Made by a program: the position numbers and the translations under genes. Shown piece by piece: positions 44,880 through 57,259 of a stretch of 64,000 bases of DNA. This stretch comes from Benincasa hispida (taxonomy: Eukaryota > Streptophyta > Magnoliopsida > Cucurbitales > Cucurbitaceae). How positions within the stretch are numbered: the first letter of the stretch is position 1; every line of letters begins with the position of its first letter. Below the pieces are notes generated by a model. That model did no database searches. It was given only the letters and a program-made list of their open reading frames with translations, and was not told the DNA's origin. The stretch lies in NCBI RefSeq assembly GCF_009727055.1, contig NC_052350.1:34641176-34705175 (forward strand), in the 5' to 3' direction.

Positions 44880-46682
44880 TGTTGTAAAAACACTGATGTG
44901 TATGATTGATGATGTTCTATGCTCGGATGTGTATGTGTAATAACTTGCGCTGATGGAGTCATGAATGTTCACGTAGTATGTCATGCATTGTCATAAGTTT
45001 CCTTACGATGGAACCAAGTGTAATTCCACTGCAAGTTTCTCGGTATGATCCGAGGTCGAACATAGGGACTGTTTTAGGTTATTATTGTATGTTCGTGATA
45101 TATGTGACCGGGTTTTTCAATCTTTAAAAATGGGTTTGTACAAGTATATAAATTGCAGGAAAATAAAGTAAGCAGTAAAAATGCGATAAAAAAAATAAAA
45201 TACAATCAACCTAAGCTAGATGTTACAAGATACAGGCTCATGATACAAGATGCTGGGGTCAAGGCTGGCTGAGAAGGTTATGGAGAGAATGTGGAATGCA
45301 GCGGCAAGTCTTATGAACAGAATAGAAAGAAAAAGATAATTAATATAAACAGTGCAAGTTCTCAATTATGTTAAAGCTAGAAATACTGTCCCGCTCTTCT
45401 CTTGGCATACACCTTTCAGTGATCGGCCACACTCCCACATGTTTGTTGTGAAACAAAGAATAACGTAATGAACACAAGGTTGCTTCCATGTCTGGAAGTA
45501 CTACTCGCTTTAGTTAACACATTCTTCTAACCTTCTCTCGATAGATCAGAATGGCATCTTCACTCCTGCTCTCACATGTGAAGATGTCATCTAGCATGCC
45601 TTAGCTAAACGCATTTTATATCTTTAACACATATTAAGTACTTGTTTGATTCATATTAACTATCAGGGGATTAAGAAGACATCATGGAGAAAGTGATTAA
45701 TGGAGAAATGGAAATAGACAGAGAATGGTATTGAAAGCTATCGAAACATTTAATATGTCTATTAAGCGTTTGATACATGGTGTGTGAATCAAGAGATAAA
45801 GAGAAAGTGAAATACAACGATGAAAGAGACAGAACAGATACAAACAAGTGCCAATGTCTTGGCACCGATTCGATTGAAATCTTCTTACCGGATAGGATGG
45901 ATCTGATGGTAGGAAGAGCTTCCCTCTCAAGCTTGCTCCATCGGTAGCAGGTTTCTGTGTACAGAGCTTCAGATCGGGTATTTGGCAGATTAGATATGAG
46001 ACTCACCTCTCGGCCTTGTTTCTTCTTCTTGCCGGATTTCTTCACTTAAGCACTCAGCTCAGCCTTTTCTCTCAACACTTTAGCAGCAATTAGCCCTGTA
46101 TCAAGTAGCATAAGTTTTCTTTGAAATCTATGGGGTATTTATAGGTGCAGGTCTTTGACTCCGGCCTTGTGGTCCCCACTGATTGTTATGGTAATTTTGA
46201 AGATGGAGGGATATTATTCCTTCTGTTATGCAATCAGACCGTCAATTCTGCACAACCATTAGTTGTACACATGTATCAATCCTCAACTTTTGTGTTGCTC
46301 AGCTGCATCTTTCGATCGTAAGTTCGCATGCGGTGTTGTTTTTATTACCGCATGCGGTTGAAAGTCAGCTCTAGATCGACTGTCGCATTGCACCGTCATT
46401 GCGGTAATCGTCTCTTCATTGTTGATTGACGGGTACAATGTGACAGAGATGCGTTGATCAGCTTTTCGTGAGCCTTGAGCGCAAGCGGTGGCTTGGTTTC
46501 CTACAAAACAGAGTAAAATTCGGCTTGTCTTCCATCTTTATGGTGTTAGTGGGTGTAATTGCAATCATTTATAATTATTGTAATTCTAAGCTAATTTTCA
46601 TACAATCGGTGCATATTCACTAACTTTTGGGCCGCAATATTAGATAAGGTGGCATAATAACTTGTATTTCTACAAGTTATCA
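44880..46682 (-). repeat. A1 3' LTR
   Basis: 1803 bp; minus strand TGATAACTTG to TTTACAACA. Minus-strand TATA box (TATTTATA) at 46136-46143. Palindrome CCGCATGCGG at 46348-46357, with a partner lacking one terminal C at 46325-46333. Confidence 0.9.
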
Positions 46683-46694
46683 CACCCCCAAATT
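46683..46694 (-). other. A1 polypurine tract
   Basis: Minus strand AATTTGGGGGTG, directly before the 3' LTR. A second PPT-like tract lies at 47372-47384. Confidence 0.8.
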
Positions 46695-48373
46695 AGATAT
46701 ATGCTTGTCCTCAAGCATATCTTCTACTCAGGGAAATCATGCTCAATTCCTATCCTATATTTTTGCGATGATTGGTTGATCTGAATATTACACTTAGGCA
46801 CATTACTTGACTTTGCAAATTTCCTTCAACCTTACTAATTCTTAGCAAGCCTTACTTTTATTCTTCTATATGACAAAATTCTGCTCAAAGATGCTTTTTC
46901 TAGTTTCGAAATAGAATGTTTATCTCTTATTTTCAAAACAACTTGATGTATCTGTATGCGGTGAGCAAAACTTTGCGTCATTTATTTACTTAGAGACTAT
47001 TGTCATGGTTACACTCTTCGTTTTGGCTTATCCCCACGGGTGTCAATGCAAATATCCAACACTAAGCTGTGTGCCAATTTCAACTTTAACTCATGACATT
47101 CAGAGGAGTTGTCTCTTGCATTCTTTATTTTTTTTCCATACTGCGTTATTCTTGGAAACCACCTTCCTTTTGTTGCTCCTACGGGTGTCATACAAATTAT
47201 CCATCTACGAGCAGACTCCTTTCACAACTAAACTCTCATCAGGTTGGGACAGTTTTTGAGGTTTCCCTTGCGCTGACATTGGAGTTTTGCAAATTTTTTT
47301 TTTTTTTTTGGAAAATGGACGCATTTTCTTAAATATTGCATATTCTTGATCTTATCTGCTCAGACCTTCCCCACCCCTAAATTTAAAGATGAGCAAGGTC
47401 CCTCATTGCGTTGTTTGGATAGATTAGACAAACATTTTGAAAGAAAATTTAAAAAAGAAGGTTTGAGCAGAAACTTTGAAAGATAAAAGGTAAAGTGCTG
47501 CTAAACTAAGAATTAACTAAGTGTTAGTCAGAATTTACTAAGTATTGGAAATGTTTCTAAGTATAAATATATAATACATCATAGCAAACGAATGAAAGAA
47601 TCGAAAATAAAAGATAAGGCATCACAAAATTAAACAAAGGAAGATAAAGAAAAAGGCACAGGCAAAAAGTAGAGTGAATCATGTACTCTAATTGTATTGA
47701 ATATTAACAAAGTGTACAAATAAGTATAATTGAACGCAATACAAAATTTTCTGTTGCTTGTACAAGAGTAAAGAATTTGAGCTTTTCTTTCAAATTTGAT
47801 TCAGAAGGATGAACGATTAAGATTCGTACCCTGCTTCTAATAAACACAGATATATTTTTGCCAAGGATGGGCAACACGCATACATCCTCACAACACACCC
47901 CTTAACTAAACACATTTCTGGAGAGTACCTCGACATAGTGCATTTAACTAAGGACGGGCAAAAGACATATACGCGCGCAACACACCCCTCACCATAATGC
48001 ATTTGGGTGTACTGGATGCACAATGTTTCTTGGTACCACTTGCTACACTCATATTCTCATTACATACTAGTTTACATTCCTTTCTTCTTTCTTCATAAAA
48101 AACGTAAGTCGAAAAGACTGCGGTGATTCATCCAATCATTAACAAAAATTATACGACCGTTAAGGTATGAGAATACATGATAGAAATACATGCGAAATTA
48201 AATTGGAAGGAAATACAAAAGCATTAAAGACTAATCCTACTAGACAGTAATTAACGAAATTTAGGAAATGGTAAAAGAAAGCTGTAAAGAAAGCAAGTAA
48301 ACATAAATAGGGAAGCTGATTGAAAAAAGTTCTTAGAATTACCGCAATCCCTCCCCCTGCAAGTGGTTTAATC
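46695..48373 (-). other. A1 3' non-coding region
   Basis: It carries two conserved modules (47016-47066 and 47161-47211), a poly-T run at 47294-47310, and tandem-like units related to those of B at 47860-48020. The 3' ORF of B and G is absent. No coding frame was supported. Confidence 0.6.
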
Positions 48374-48568
48374 CTACTTGCCCAAGTCAATGGTGTCCAT
48401 GCGTCGATCGAAGTCGCCTCCATAGTAGGGCTTAATCCGCTGACCATTGACTTTGAATGCGCTGTTCTCGTCTAAAGTTGTTAGTTCCACTGCGCCGTGA
48501 GGAAAGATTGTCTTGATTTGGAATGGCCCAGACCAGCGAGACTTCAACTTTCCTAGGAACAATCGCAA
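48374..48568 (-). pseudogene. A1 integrase C-terminal tail
   Basis: LFLGKLKSRWSGPFQIKTIF, then PHGAVELTTLDENSAFKVNG and QRIKPYYGG, ending at a stop. It matches the end of C1 integrase ([22 protein letters not shown]). Only about 20 bp separate it from the PBS, so everything from gag to the integrase core was removed in one or more deletions. Confidence 0.85.
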
Positions 48569-48586
48569 ATGTGTGTTGAATAGTAA

Positions 48587-48604
48587 TCCCCGGCAATGGC
48601 GCCA
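48587..48604 (-). other. A1 primer-binding site
   Basis: Minus strand TGGCGCCATTGCCGGGGA, 17 of 18 to the Athila-type site; the best preserved PBS in the window. Confidence 0.85.
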
Positions 48605-48610
48605 TAAACT

Positions 48611-50414
48611 TGTTGTAAAAACATTGATGTGTATGAATGATGATGTTCTATGCTCGGAATTATGTGATACTACTTCTAAATATGAGTTAATTATGAATGT
48701 TCACGTAGTATGTCATGCGTTGTCACAAGTTTCCTTACGATGGAACCAAGTATAATTCCACCACAAGTTTCTTGGTATGATCCGAAGTCGAACACAGAGA
48801 CTGTTTTAGGTTATTGTGGTATGTTCGTGATATATGCGACCAGGTTTTTCAATCTTTAAAAACGGGTTTGTACAAGTATATAAATTGCGGTAAAATAAAG
48901 TAAGCAGTAAAAATGCGATAAAAAAATAAAATACAATAAACCTAAGCTAGACGATACAAGATACAGGTTCATGATACAAGATGCTGGGGTCAAGGCTAGC
49001 TGCGAAGGTTATGCAGAGAACGTGGAATGCGGCGGCAAGTCCTATGAACAGAATAGAAAGAAAAAGATAAATAATATAAACAGCACAAGTTCTCAATTGC
49101 GTTGAAGCTAGAAATACTGTTTCGCTCTTCTCTTGGCATACAACTTTCAGTGATTGGCCACGCTCTCACATGTCTGTGGTGAAACAGAGAATAACGTAAT
49201 AAACGCAAGTTTTCTTCCATGTCTGGAAGTACTACTCGCTTTAGTTAACGCATTCTTCTAACCTTCTCTCGATAGATCAGAATGGCATCTTCACTTCTAC
49301 TCTCACAGGTGAAGATGCCATCTAGCATGCCTTAGCTAAACGCATTTTATATCTTTAACACAGATTAAGTACTTGTTTGATTTATATTAACTTTCAGGGG
49401 ATTAAGAAGACATCATGGAGAAAGTGATTAATGGAGGAACGGAAATAGACAGAGAATGGTATATGAAAGCTATCAAAACATTTAATATGTCTATTAAGCA
49501 TTTGATGCATGGTTTGTTAATGAAGAGATAAAGTGAAAGTGAAATACAACGATGAAAGAGACAGAATAGATACAAACAAGTGCCAATGTCTTGGCACCGA
49601 TTCGATGGAGATCTGCTTGCCAGATAGGATGGATCTGATGGTAGGAAGAGCTTCTCTCTTAGTCTTACCCACCGGTATAAGGTTTCTGTGCATAGAGCTT
49701 CACATCGGGTATTTGGCATATTAGATCTGAGACTCACCTCTCGGCTTTGTTTTGTCTTCTTGTCGAATTTCTTCACTTAAGCACTCAGCTCAGCCTTTTC
49801 TCTCAACATTTTAGTAATAATTAGCCCCGTATCAAGTAGCATAAGTTTTCTTTGAAATCTACGGGGTATTTATAGGTGCAGGTCTTTGACTCCGGCCTTG
49901 TGGTCCCCACTGATTATTATGGTAATTTCGAAGATGGAGGGATATTATTCCTTCTATTATGCAATCAGACCGTCAATTCTGCACAACCATTAGTTGTACA
50001 CGTGTCTCAATCCTTCGTTTTTGCATTGCTCAGCTGCATCTTTCGATCGTGAGTTCGCATGCGGTGTTGTTTTTATTACCGCATGCGATTAAAAGTCAGC
50101 TTTGGATCGATTGTCGCATTGCGTCGTCATTGCGGTAATCGTCTCTTCTTTGTTGATTGACGGACGCAATGTGATAGAGATGCGTTGATCAGCTTTTCAT
50201 GAGCCTTGGGCGCAAGCGGTGACTTTGTTTCTTGCAAAACAGAGTAAGATTCGGCTTGTCTTCCATCTTTATGGTGTTAGTGGGTGTAATTGCGATCATT
50301 TATAATTATTGTAATTCTAAGCTAATTTTTATACAATCGGTGCTTATTCACTAACTTTTGGATGCAATATCTCGATAAGGTGGCATAAATAACTTGTATT
50401 TCTACAAGTTATCA
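48611..50414 (-). repeat. A1 5' LTR
   Basis: 1804 bp, same ends as the 3' LTR. Minus-strand TATA box at 49867-49874, CACGTG at 49999-50004, palindromes at 50056-50064 and 50079-50088 (each with one terminal change). Confidence 0.9.
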
Positions 50415-52773
50415 ACCAGCCCTACCATCAGAGGAGGAACTGGCGAAAGCTTCCCGGAGAATGGCCTTGGCCACTTCGGATCCTAAGGAGACTGTCCCAA
50501 CACACTCCAATGAGGGACCCATCAGGGCCGTTTTTGAGGTTGTAGGGGCGAAGAAGCAGCTAGGGATGGCCAAAGAGAAGAAGAAGAGAAAAAGTAAAGA
50601 AAAACGGGTGGAAGGAGATGAAGCTTCCTGGTTGAAGAAGGAGAAAGAAAAGAAGAAGAGTGAAAAGAAAGAACGCAGGCAAGAAGAGAAGCGCCTGACG
50701 AAGGAAAAGAAAACGAGGGCGAAAATCTAGATTTTGATGGAGAATCAACCACCGCAAGGGTGGAAGAGGGGATTTCAACACAAGTTAGAGCATCAGCGCA
50801 ACCACAAGTTTTATCGCTGCATACTAGATTGGTTGTGTCTGAAGATAAAGAAGACCCTGACATCACCCCTCTTATGCAACGTCACAAGGAGAATGCACTG
50901 CAAGGGTCCACAAGTGACCCATTATTCTTTCAATACATAGAAGAAAAAGAGGAGAGAAGAAAAAGAGAAGCAGAGGAGAAGAAAGAAAAGTTGTCACATG
51001 CACGCCAAATCACCGCATTAGGCGATCTGGCCAGAAAACTCCACAATGAAGAGGTTCGCCATGACAACACAAGAGTGACAGAAGAAGAAAGAAGAAGGCT
51101 TGAGGATGAGCAACACATTTTTCTTGCCTCGGAGCAGTTTGAGAGAGAAATGAGAGAAGAAGAAGAAAAATAAAAGAAGGAGAAAGAGGAGAAGGAGAGA
51201 CGCCGAAAAGCAAATGTGCAGCGCGTCAGAGAAAACAAGAGAAAAGAAGTGGAAGTATGGGAAAGAGAAAAAGAAGTGCAACGCAAGGTAAGAGAACTCA
51301 AACAAAGACAAAAATCCTGCCTTGCGTCTACTGAAGACAAGGGCAAAGCAAAAGTAGAAAGTAGAGAGCTTGCATCGACCAGGAGGCACCCAGCAATCAA
51401 GAAAGAAAATGATGATCTGATGACGGAAATGGGCTTCTTCCCTGTGTCGATGCCACTATCGAATCTCATCACGAGCATTATGGTGGAACATGGGTGGGAA
51501 ACTTTCTGCCAATGTCCATCCATTGTCATTCCTGCTGTAGTAAGGGCCTTCTATCATGGCCAGTTCGTTGACACCGAAAATGCGGTGATCATTGAAGGGA
51601 GGGTAGTGCCGTTCAGTGCAAAGGACATCAATGAGCTCTATAAGTTGAAGAACCTCCTGGACGCACCGGGTAACAAGTTAATTGATGATCCTTAAGAAAA
51701 ACACATGGAGGATGCGCTGAAGTATTAACGCAATCGGGCACCAAGTGCGGTGTCATTATCAGGCATTTGGACCCTCGCCTCCAACAAGCTATTGCCAGAA
51801 GTGTGAAACGACGACTCATCCCAAACAATGCATGACAAAAAAATTTCAAAGGATCGAGTCATGGCCGCATAAACTGCATAGCAACGCAAATTTCGATCGG
51901 TGTAGGCCAGCTCATTGCAAAGCAGATTCGAGGTTTGTTGGCCGTGTGAGAGGTCGATACTTCTTTTCGGGACGATTTCGAGCCTGTGCCTCTCTGTGGG
52001 CGTAGGCATTGAAGAAGAGCCCATGCCTGAAGTTCACGGCATCATTCACATGAAGATCCTAAGAATTCTTCTCAAGGATTCACCATATTGCCCCGAGCTT
52101 CCAACAAAAAGGCCCCTCATTGATCTGAATGCGCTGCAACAACCAAAGCCAAAGAAGCAACGTTGATATGATAAAGGAAAGGAGATAGTCCAAGAACAAT
52201 CACCGTAGAAGGAAACCCAATTACCCTTGGACCCTTTGCATTTAATCATTCCCCCACCAAGCCCTCCATAGAACCCCTTTCCCCTCTTCCCAAAAAATTC
52301 ACAAACCTCCTCCTTGCTCCTGATTCCAACCCCGCATCTCCAATAGCGTCTCCCCACCATCCATCTCCACCTCATTTTTCACCCCCATCGCCGCACGTTG
52401 ACGACCCACACGATTTGGGAGCAGGCCCTTCTCTCAACCTCAAACCGATGCTGGTGAAACATCGACGACACAACCCACCACCGCACCCCTTGCTGCTGAC
52501 TTAGCCGATATGCGAGCCTTTTTATCTCAACAACTCACCTTCTTCCGCGAAGCAATAACGGAGTTGCAGGAGAGTAATGCAGAGTTGCGAAATAGCAATA
52601 CAATGGTGCGACAGGCGATAATCAATATTCAACGCAATATCTTTACCATTCGCCTGAACCAAAGACAGATGGCAAAGCGCAACCATGAGTACTTCAATTT
52701 CCTAATGGCATATCTACATGGTCCCATGGTGCCTCCGCATCTACAGCAACCTCTGCAATTTCAAGAACCATGA
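50415..52773 (+). pseudogene. B 3' ORF, main part (after A1)
   Basis: Blocks: 50461-50730 (SDPKETVPTHSNEGP, then Lys-rich coiled coil), 50760-51173, 51216-51695 and 52510-52773. The third contains ITSIMVEHGWETFCQCPSIV, VVRAFYHGQFVDTENAVIIE and FSAKDINELYKLKNLLDAPG, the most readable example here of the 'putative plant transposon protein' type domain. The last block is a predicted coiled coil (ITELQESNAELRNSNTMVRQ). Stops at 50728, 51171 and 51693 and frameshifts in 51700-52160 inactivate it. Confidence 0.7.
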
Positions 52774-52825
52774 CAACGAGTTCCTTCGCAACATCCTCCT
52801 CATCAAGAGCCCCCGCCACAACTCT

Positions 52826-53998
52826 AAATTTGGGGGTGTACCACCTTCTCCGCAATTCTGCAATTTTTCTTTATGGCCATTCATTTTTTTTTTTTTATAG
52901 AAAGCTATACCTTGTATTCTTTTGTACATAAAATTTTGTGTTGCGATATTTATAATTCTTTGTGTACTTAGACAAATTTTAAACAACTGAGTAATCATTC
53001 TTTCCTTATGCGTTGGCCTCTTTATTTTTATCCTTCTTTGTCAATTTATTGCGGTAATTCTTTTCTTTTCTTTTGCGTTGTTTATTTGCGCTGCCATGAT
53101 GAGTAGTATGCATACCCTTAGCAAAATTTCTTTATACATTACATTTTCTGCCTAACACTTAGATAGTTCATCACAATAGCTCCACTTTACCTTCTCTATT
53201 ACAAGATTCTGCTCAAACCTTCTTTTTAAAATTTTGACTAAGTGTTTTGTCTTTTTTGTCCAAAACAATGCAATGAGGACCTTGCGCATCTCTAAATTTG
53301 GAGGTGGGAAAGGTCTGAGCAGATGTGATCAAGCGGATGCGGTCATATCAGGCAAATGCGTTCATCATTGTCAAAAAAAAAAATTCTACTGTCAGCGCAA
53401 GGGAAAATCCCAACCTAATAAGAGTTAAGTCGTGAAAGGAACCTACTCGTAGTTGGATGTTCGCATGACACCCGTGGTAACAAGCAAAGACGAGGTAGGT
53501 TTACAGGATCGATGCAATAGAAAAAAAAGAGAGAGAGAAATAAGGATAAAAAAGACAACTCCTCTGATCAGCAAAAGTAAAACTTGGCTGAAGATCAAGA
53601 GTTGAAGTTGAGATTGGTACACAACCGAAGTTGGATGCTCGCATGACACCCGTAGGAGCAAGCCAAAATGAAGGGTGTAACAATGATCAACATTCTCTAT
53701 ACAATGACGCAAACCAGACCACCACATAAAGACGCACTTCGTTGTTTTCGTACGAAGAGGTAAAACATTCTTCTCAAAACTAGAAGGGAACTTTGGGTAG
53801 AGGTTTGTTTTAGATAAGAATAAAGTAGAGCATGTTGGAAAATTTTTAAAGGATAGAAGGAACTTGAGGTGTTGTGAAATTTTGTAGAGGTGGAGTATTC
53901 GGAGTAGCCGATCCATGCAAAGTTAGGATAATAATTGAGCTTAACTGCCTTAGTCGAGGATATGCTTGAGGAAAAGCATATATCTAAATTTGGGGGTG
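52826..53998 (+). other. B 3' non-coding region and PPT
   Basis: PPT-like tracts at 52826-52838 and 53294-53306 precede the functional tract AAATTTGGGGGTG at 53986-53998. Conserved modules lie at 53446-53495 and 53634-53675. No coding signal. Confidence 0.7.
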
Positions 53999-55836
53999 TG
54001 ATAACTTATACAAATACAAGTTATTTATTCTGTTTTATTTAGATTATGCGGCAAAAACAAGGAAAATTGCGTTGACAGTATAGAAATTGACTTAAAAATA
54101 CGAAAATTGTAAAGTGTCGTGAAGACACCCACTAACCCCATTGCGATGGAGAAATGGAATGTCCAAGTCTTTGTTTTATAAGAAATAGGTCATTGCATGC
54201 GATAACCGCTTGAGGACAAAAATGAACAACGCGTCCACATTGTATGCGGCAATCGATCACGAATGAAAAAGATCAACGCAATTGCAGCGCATGTGATGAT
54301 CGATCATGGATTCAAGCGATCAACGCATTTCCACCGCATGTGGTAATCGATAAGAGATCAAAACAACTACACCGCATGCGGCGATCAATCGAAGATGTGA
54401 AGAGTAACGTATTCGTAGGGACTTCTGACAAGTGTACAACTTTTTTGTTGTACGATTCTAACAGATTGATCGTGGAGTAGAGCGGACATTTCCATTATTC
54501 CATGGCAGGGATTATCAGATTTTCAAAATGGGACCACTACTACAGAAGAAGCCAAGGTCTATAAATAGCTTCCTCAATTTCAATGTTAGGTAGGCTGGTC
54601 TTAAAAGACAATCCAGAGAAAATCTGGGAGAATGATGAGACAAGACTGAAAGGTAAGTCTCCGAGCACGAAATTATTTCCATTCCCGAAGAAGAAGCTCT
54701 ATTCAAGATGTCACTTCTACCCTGGAAAGCAAGCCTGAGAGGGAAGCTTTCCACTCCATTTCGTTCACACACTGGCAAGCACAATGTCTCCAATCGGGAT
54801 CTGTGTCAAGACATTGACACTCTTTCTGTATTTGTTCTTATTTTTCCTTTCATCTACCGTGTTCATCTTTCCTTAATCTTTCATTCACAATTTGTATCAA
54901 AACGCTGATCTCTAGATTTTAATATCATTATCGTAATCATTATCATCTTTCTGTTCTTTACGACACATTCATCATCCATTTTCTCCATCATGTGTCACTA
55001 ATCCCCTGGGTAAAGGGGAAGGATTAAGCGAGTGAGTTAATCCTTGTTTAGAAAATCAACTGAGTTTAGCTAAAGCATGCTCGATGGCATCTTCACCTGT
55101 GAGAGCAGAAGTGAAGATGTTATTCTGCCTATCGAAAGAAGGTTGGAAGAATGCGTTAACTAAAGCGAGAAGTATTTTTAAAGATGAAAACAACCTTGCG
55201 TTCATTACGTTCATCTCTATTTCACCATAGACATATGGGAACACAACCGATCACTGAAAGGTGTAAGCCAAGGGAAAGCAGAACCTGAGTTGCATCCTCA
55301 AAAAGATTGACGAACTTGCAATGTACTTTCCCTCAACCCATTCTCTTTCTGATTCATTCACAAGAGTTGCCACCGCATTCATTAGATTCTTTTGCACAAC
55401 TTCACAACCAGTCCTCACCCTGTATCATTAATAGTTTAGTCATTTATTTTATCATTGTAATTTACTTTATCGCATTTTATGTACCATCGCATTTTATTCT
55501 TTACTGCAATTTACTTTCACCGCAATTTACTTTTCTGCAACACAATTGATTATTCCTTATTGTAACCGGTCGCATATACCACATTATATCGCATTAACAA
55601 CAACAATCCCCGTGTTCGACCTCAGGTCAATCTGAGAAACTTGCATTGGAATTATACCTTGTTCCAGTGCAAGAAAACTTGTGACATGCACTACACGAAC
55701 GCATACTATGAAGCATATGATCATCAACGCTTACATTTAGAATGTAGCACCGCATTATCTTTATCGCAAAGCAACTTGAGTCTAACACATTCATTCATTT
55801 TTATAATAGATAAAGAAATACAAATTTCGTCTATCA
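53999..55836 (+). repeat. B 3' LTR
   Basis: 1838 bp, TGATAACTTATAC to CGTCTATCA. Palindrome CCGCATGCGG at 54373-54382 region, hairpin at 54434-54453, TATA box at 54560-54567. Confidence 0.9.
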
Positions 55837-55841
55837 ATGTT

Positions 55842-56544
55842 CCTGCGGGCTCTGATCTTGACGCTTCCGGCACTCTTCCAAGTTCACCAGAACGATCTCT
55901 TGATACAATCTCATTTCTCTCGCTTCTGCCTTCTAAGTAAAAGAAAACTATGAACAAGGCTACTTCTATCTAAAGGGAAATTTATCTAACTGTCCGAACT
56001 GAACGAACTCCTTCACTAAAGGTGGCCTCTAGTATTTATAGAGCTTCGGGATGAAAGGCTTTTTCTCTCTTATTATTGCACTGATGGGATGATATTAATT
56101 CTCTGTCTGATGCGCCGAATATTTGTCACCAAAAAGTTGAGTGTACTTGGTACAATAGTTCTTTAACCGCTTGTCAACTTAATTCGAAATCGACCGTCAT
56201 CAACTTTCTATCCCATCATGATTTATTACGCTTTTCACCCAGATGCGCCCACAAAGATGCGTCGGCCCTATGCAGCAACCTTCTTGAGCAGATAATCGCG
56301 AGTGCAAATGATCGCATAGCCTTGCATTAACGCAATCTCTTAATGCGCTCGACCGTTGATTTCTTTGGATCGCATTTTCCAACTTGCGTCAATCCATATT
56401 CTGCACAAAAGTACATAAGTTAACTGTTTTAATGTGATGGACGCATGTGATCGCCATATTGTGAACTTAATGCTTTTGGATGCAATATTGTATATTTTTA
56501 TCAACGTAATCCTGCATTGTTTTGTCAACGTAATCCTGTTATCA
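55842..56544 (-). repeat. C2 5' LTR, part right of B
   Basis: It continues the LTR broken at 40955 and matches 14063-14780. TATTTATA at 56033-56040. Near the end, CAACGTAATCCTG occurs twice (about 56503 and 56526), so the first ~60 bp of U3 are rearranged. Confidence 0.8.
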
Positions 56545-57259
56545 GTGCACTCCTCGATTTCTTTTTGGGCGACTACGATGAACGATTCAAAATGAAACAA
56601 TTTCATTTTTATTTCATCGGTTACAATAACCGACGCATTCCCACTAACCCACGTCCGAACATGATTTTTGGCTTAATTATCATATAATTAACCAACTAAT
56701 TAATAATAAATATAATCATATTATATTTTTATCCTATAGTTTTATATCACATATCTACTATAGTATTTTCTCATCTACTTGGTATAAATCATATTATATC
56801 TAATTTCCTACAAAATAATGTATCCCATACATTTAACCAATTATATCATATATAATTAACCATTCCAATTATATCATATATAATCGAACTTCCTCTTGTC
56901 AATTTGAACATTTCAAATTAACCCAAACACTGGTTCTCGACTTTATTCAAGCTACCCAGGGGACCTAAAAAACTTGTGGCTCGAAGCTCAAACGGTCCGT
57001 GAATAGTTGACTAAACTCTTTAGCCACGAGATCCACCATCCGTTAACTATCAGGCATTCCACTAAAGACCAACAACTGAACTTTTCTTACCACATATATA
57101 TTTCTGTGTCCATCGGAAATAAACAATCATAAGTACGATGACCCTTCACAGATGCTCATAAGTACAGCTGGGCCAAATTACTGTTTTGCCCCTGTAGTTA
57201 CATCTCATTTCTTAAGTACCACTGATTCCTCTAATGAACAATACAACATAGTCCAACTA
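56545..57259. other. Unassigned AT-rich sequence between C2 and F
   Basis: It contains repeated TTATATCATATATAAT-like stretches (56845-56885) and then lower-AT sequence. No open frame, LTR end or PBS was recognised. It could be the remains of another LTR element or intergenic DNA. Confidence 0.4.

Larger units (their letters stand above)
44880..50414 (-). mobile_element. Element A1: short non-autonomous derivative of the A/B lineage
   Basis: Two LTRs of 1803-1804 bp flank an internal region of only 1.93 kb with a PBS, an integrase tail, a non-coding region and a PPT. The flanks ACCAA (44875-44879) and ACCAG (50415-50419) match at 4 of 5, and B ORF sequence continues across the junction. Gag and nearly all of pol are deleted. 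Confidence 0.9.
40956..55836 (+). mobile_element. Element B: Athila-related, pol-deleted, with 3' ORF; host of A1
   Basis: Order: 5' LTR, gag fragment, spacer with tandem repeats, 3' ORF (interrupted by A1), 3' non-coding region, PPT, 3' LTR. The flanks ATTTT (40951-40955) and ATGTT (55837-55841) are a 5-bp duplication, and the paralogous empty site at 14058-14062 reads ATGTT. No PBS, protease, RT or integrase was found, so the element depends on others or is a decayed remnant. Without A1 it is about 9.3 kb. Confidence 0.85.
13104..56544 (-). mobile_element. Element C2: Athila-type, RT to integrase deleted, host of C1 and B
   Basis: The C2 pieces are 13104-17838, 39758-40955 and 55842-56544, all on the minus strand. 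The order in element sense is 5' LTR, PBS, gag, protease, 3' non-coding region, 3' LTR. RT, RNase H and integrase are absent between the protease and the 3' non-coding region. The flanks GCGCG (13099-13103) and GTGCA (56545-56549) differ by two transitions and could be a decayed target duplication. C1 lies in its gag and B in its 5' LTR, which stretches about 6.6 kb of C2 over 43 kb. Confidence 0.75.

Noticed and set aside
56545..57259. Low-copy host gene fragment
   Set aside because: No frame or splice pattern supports it; AT-rich with short internal repeats.
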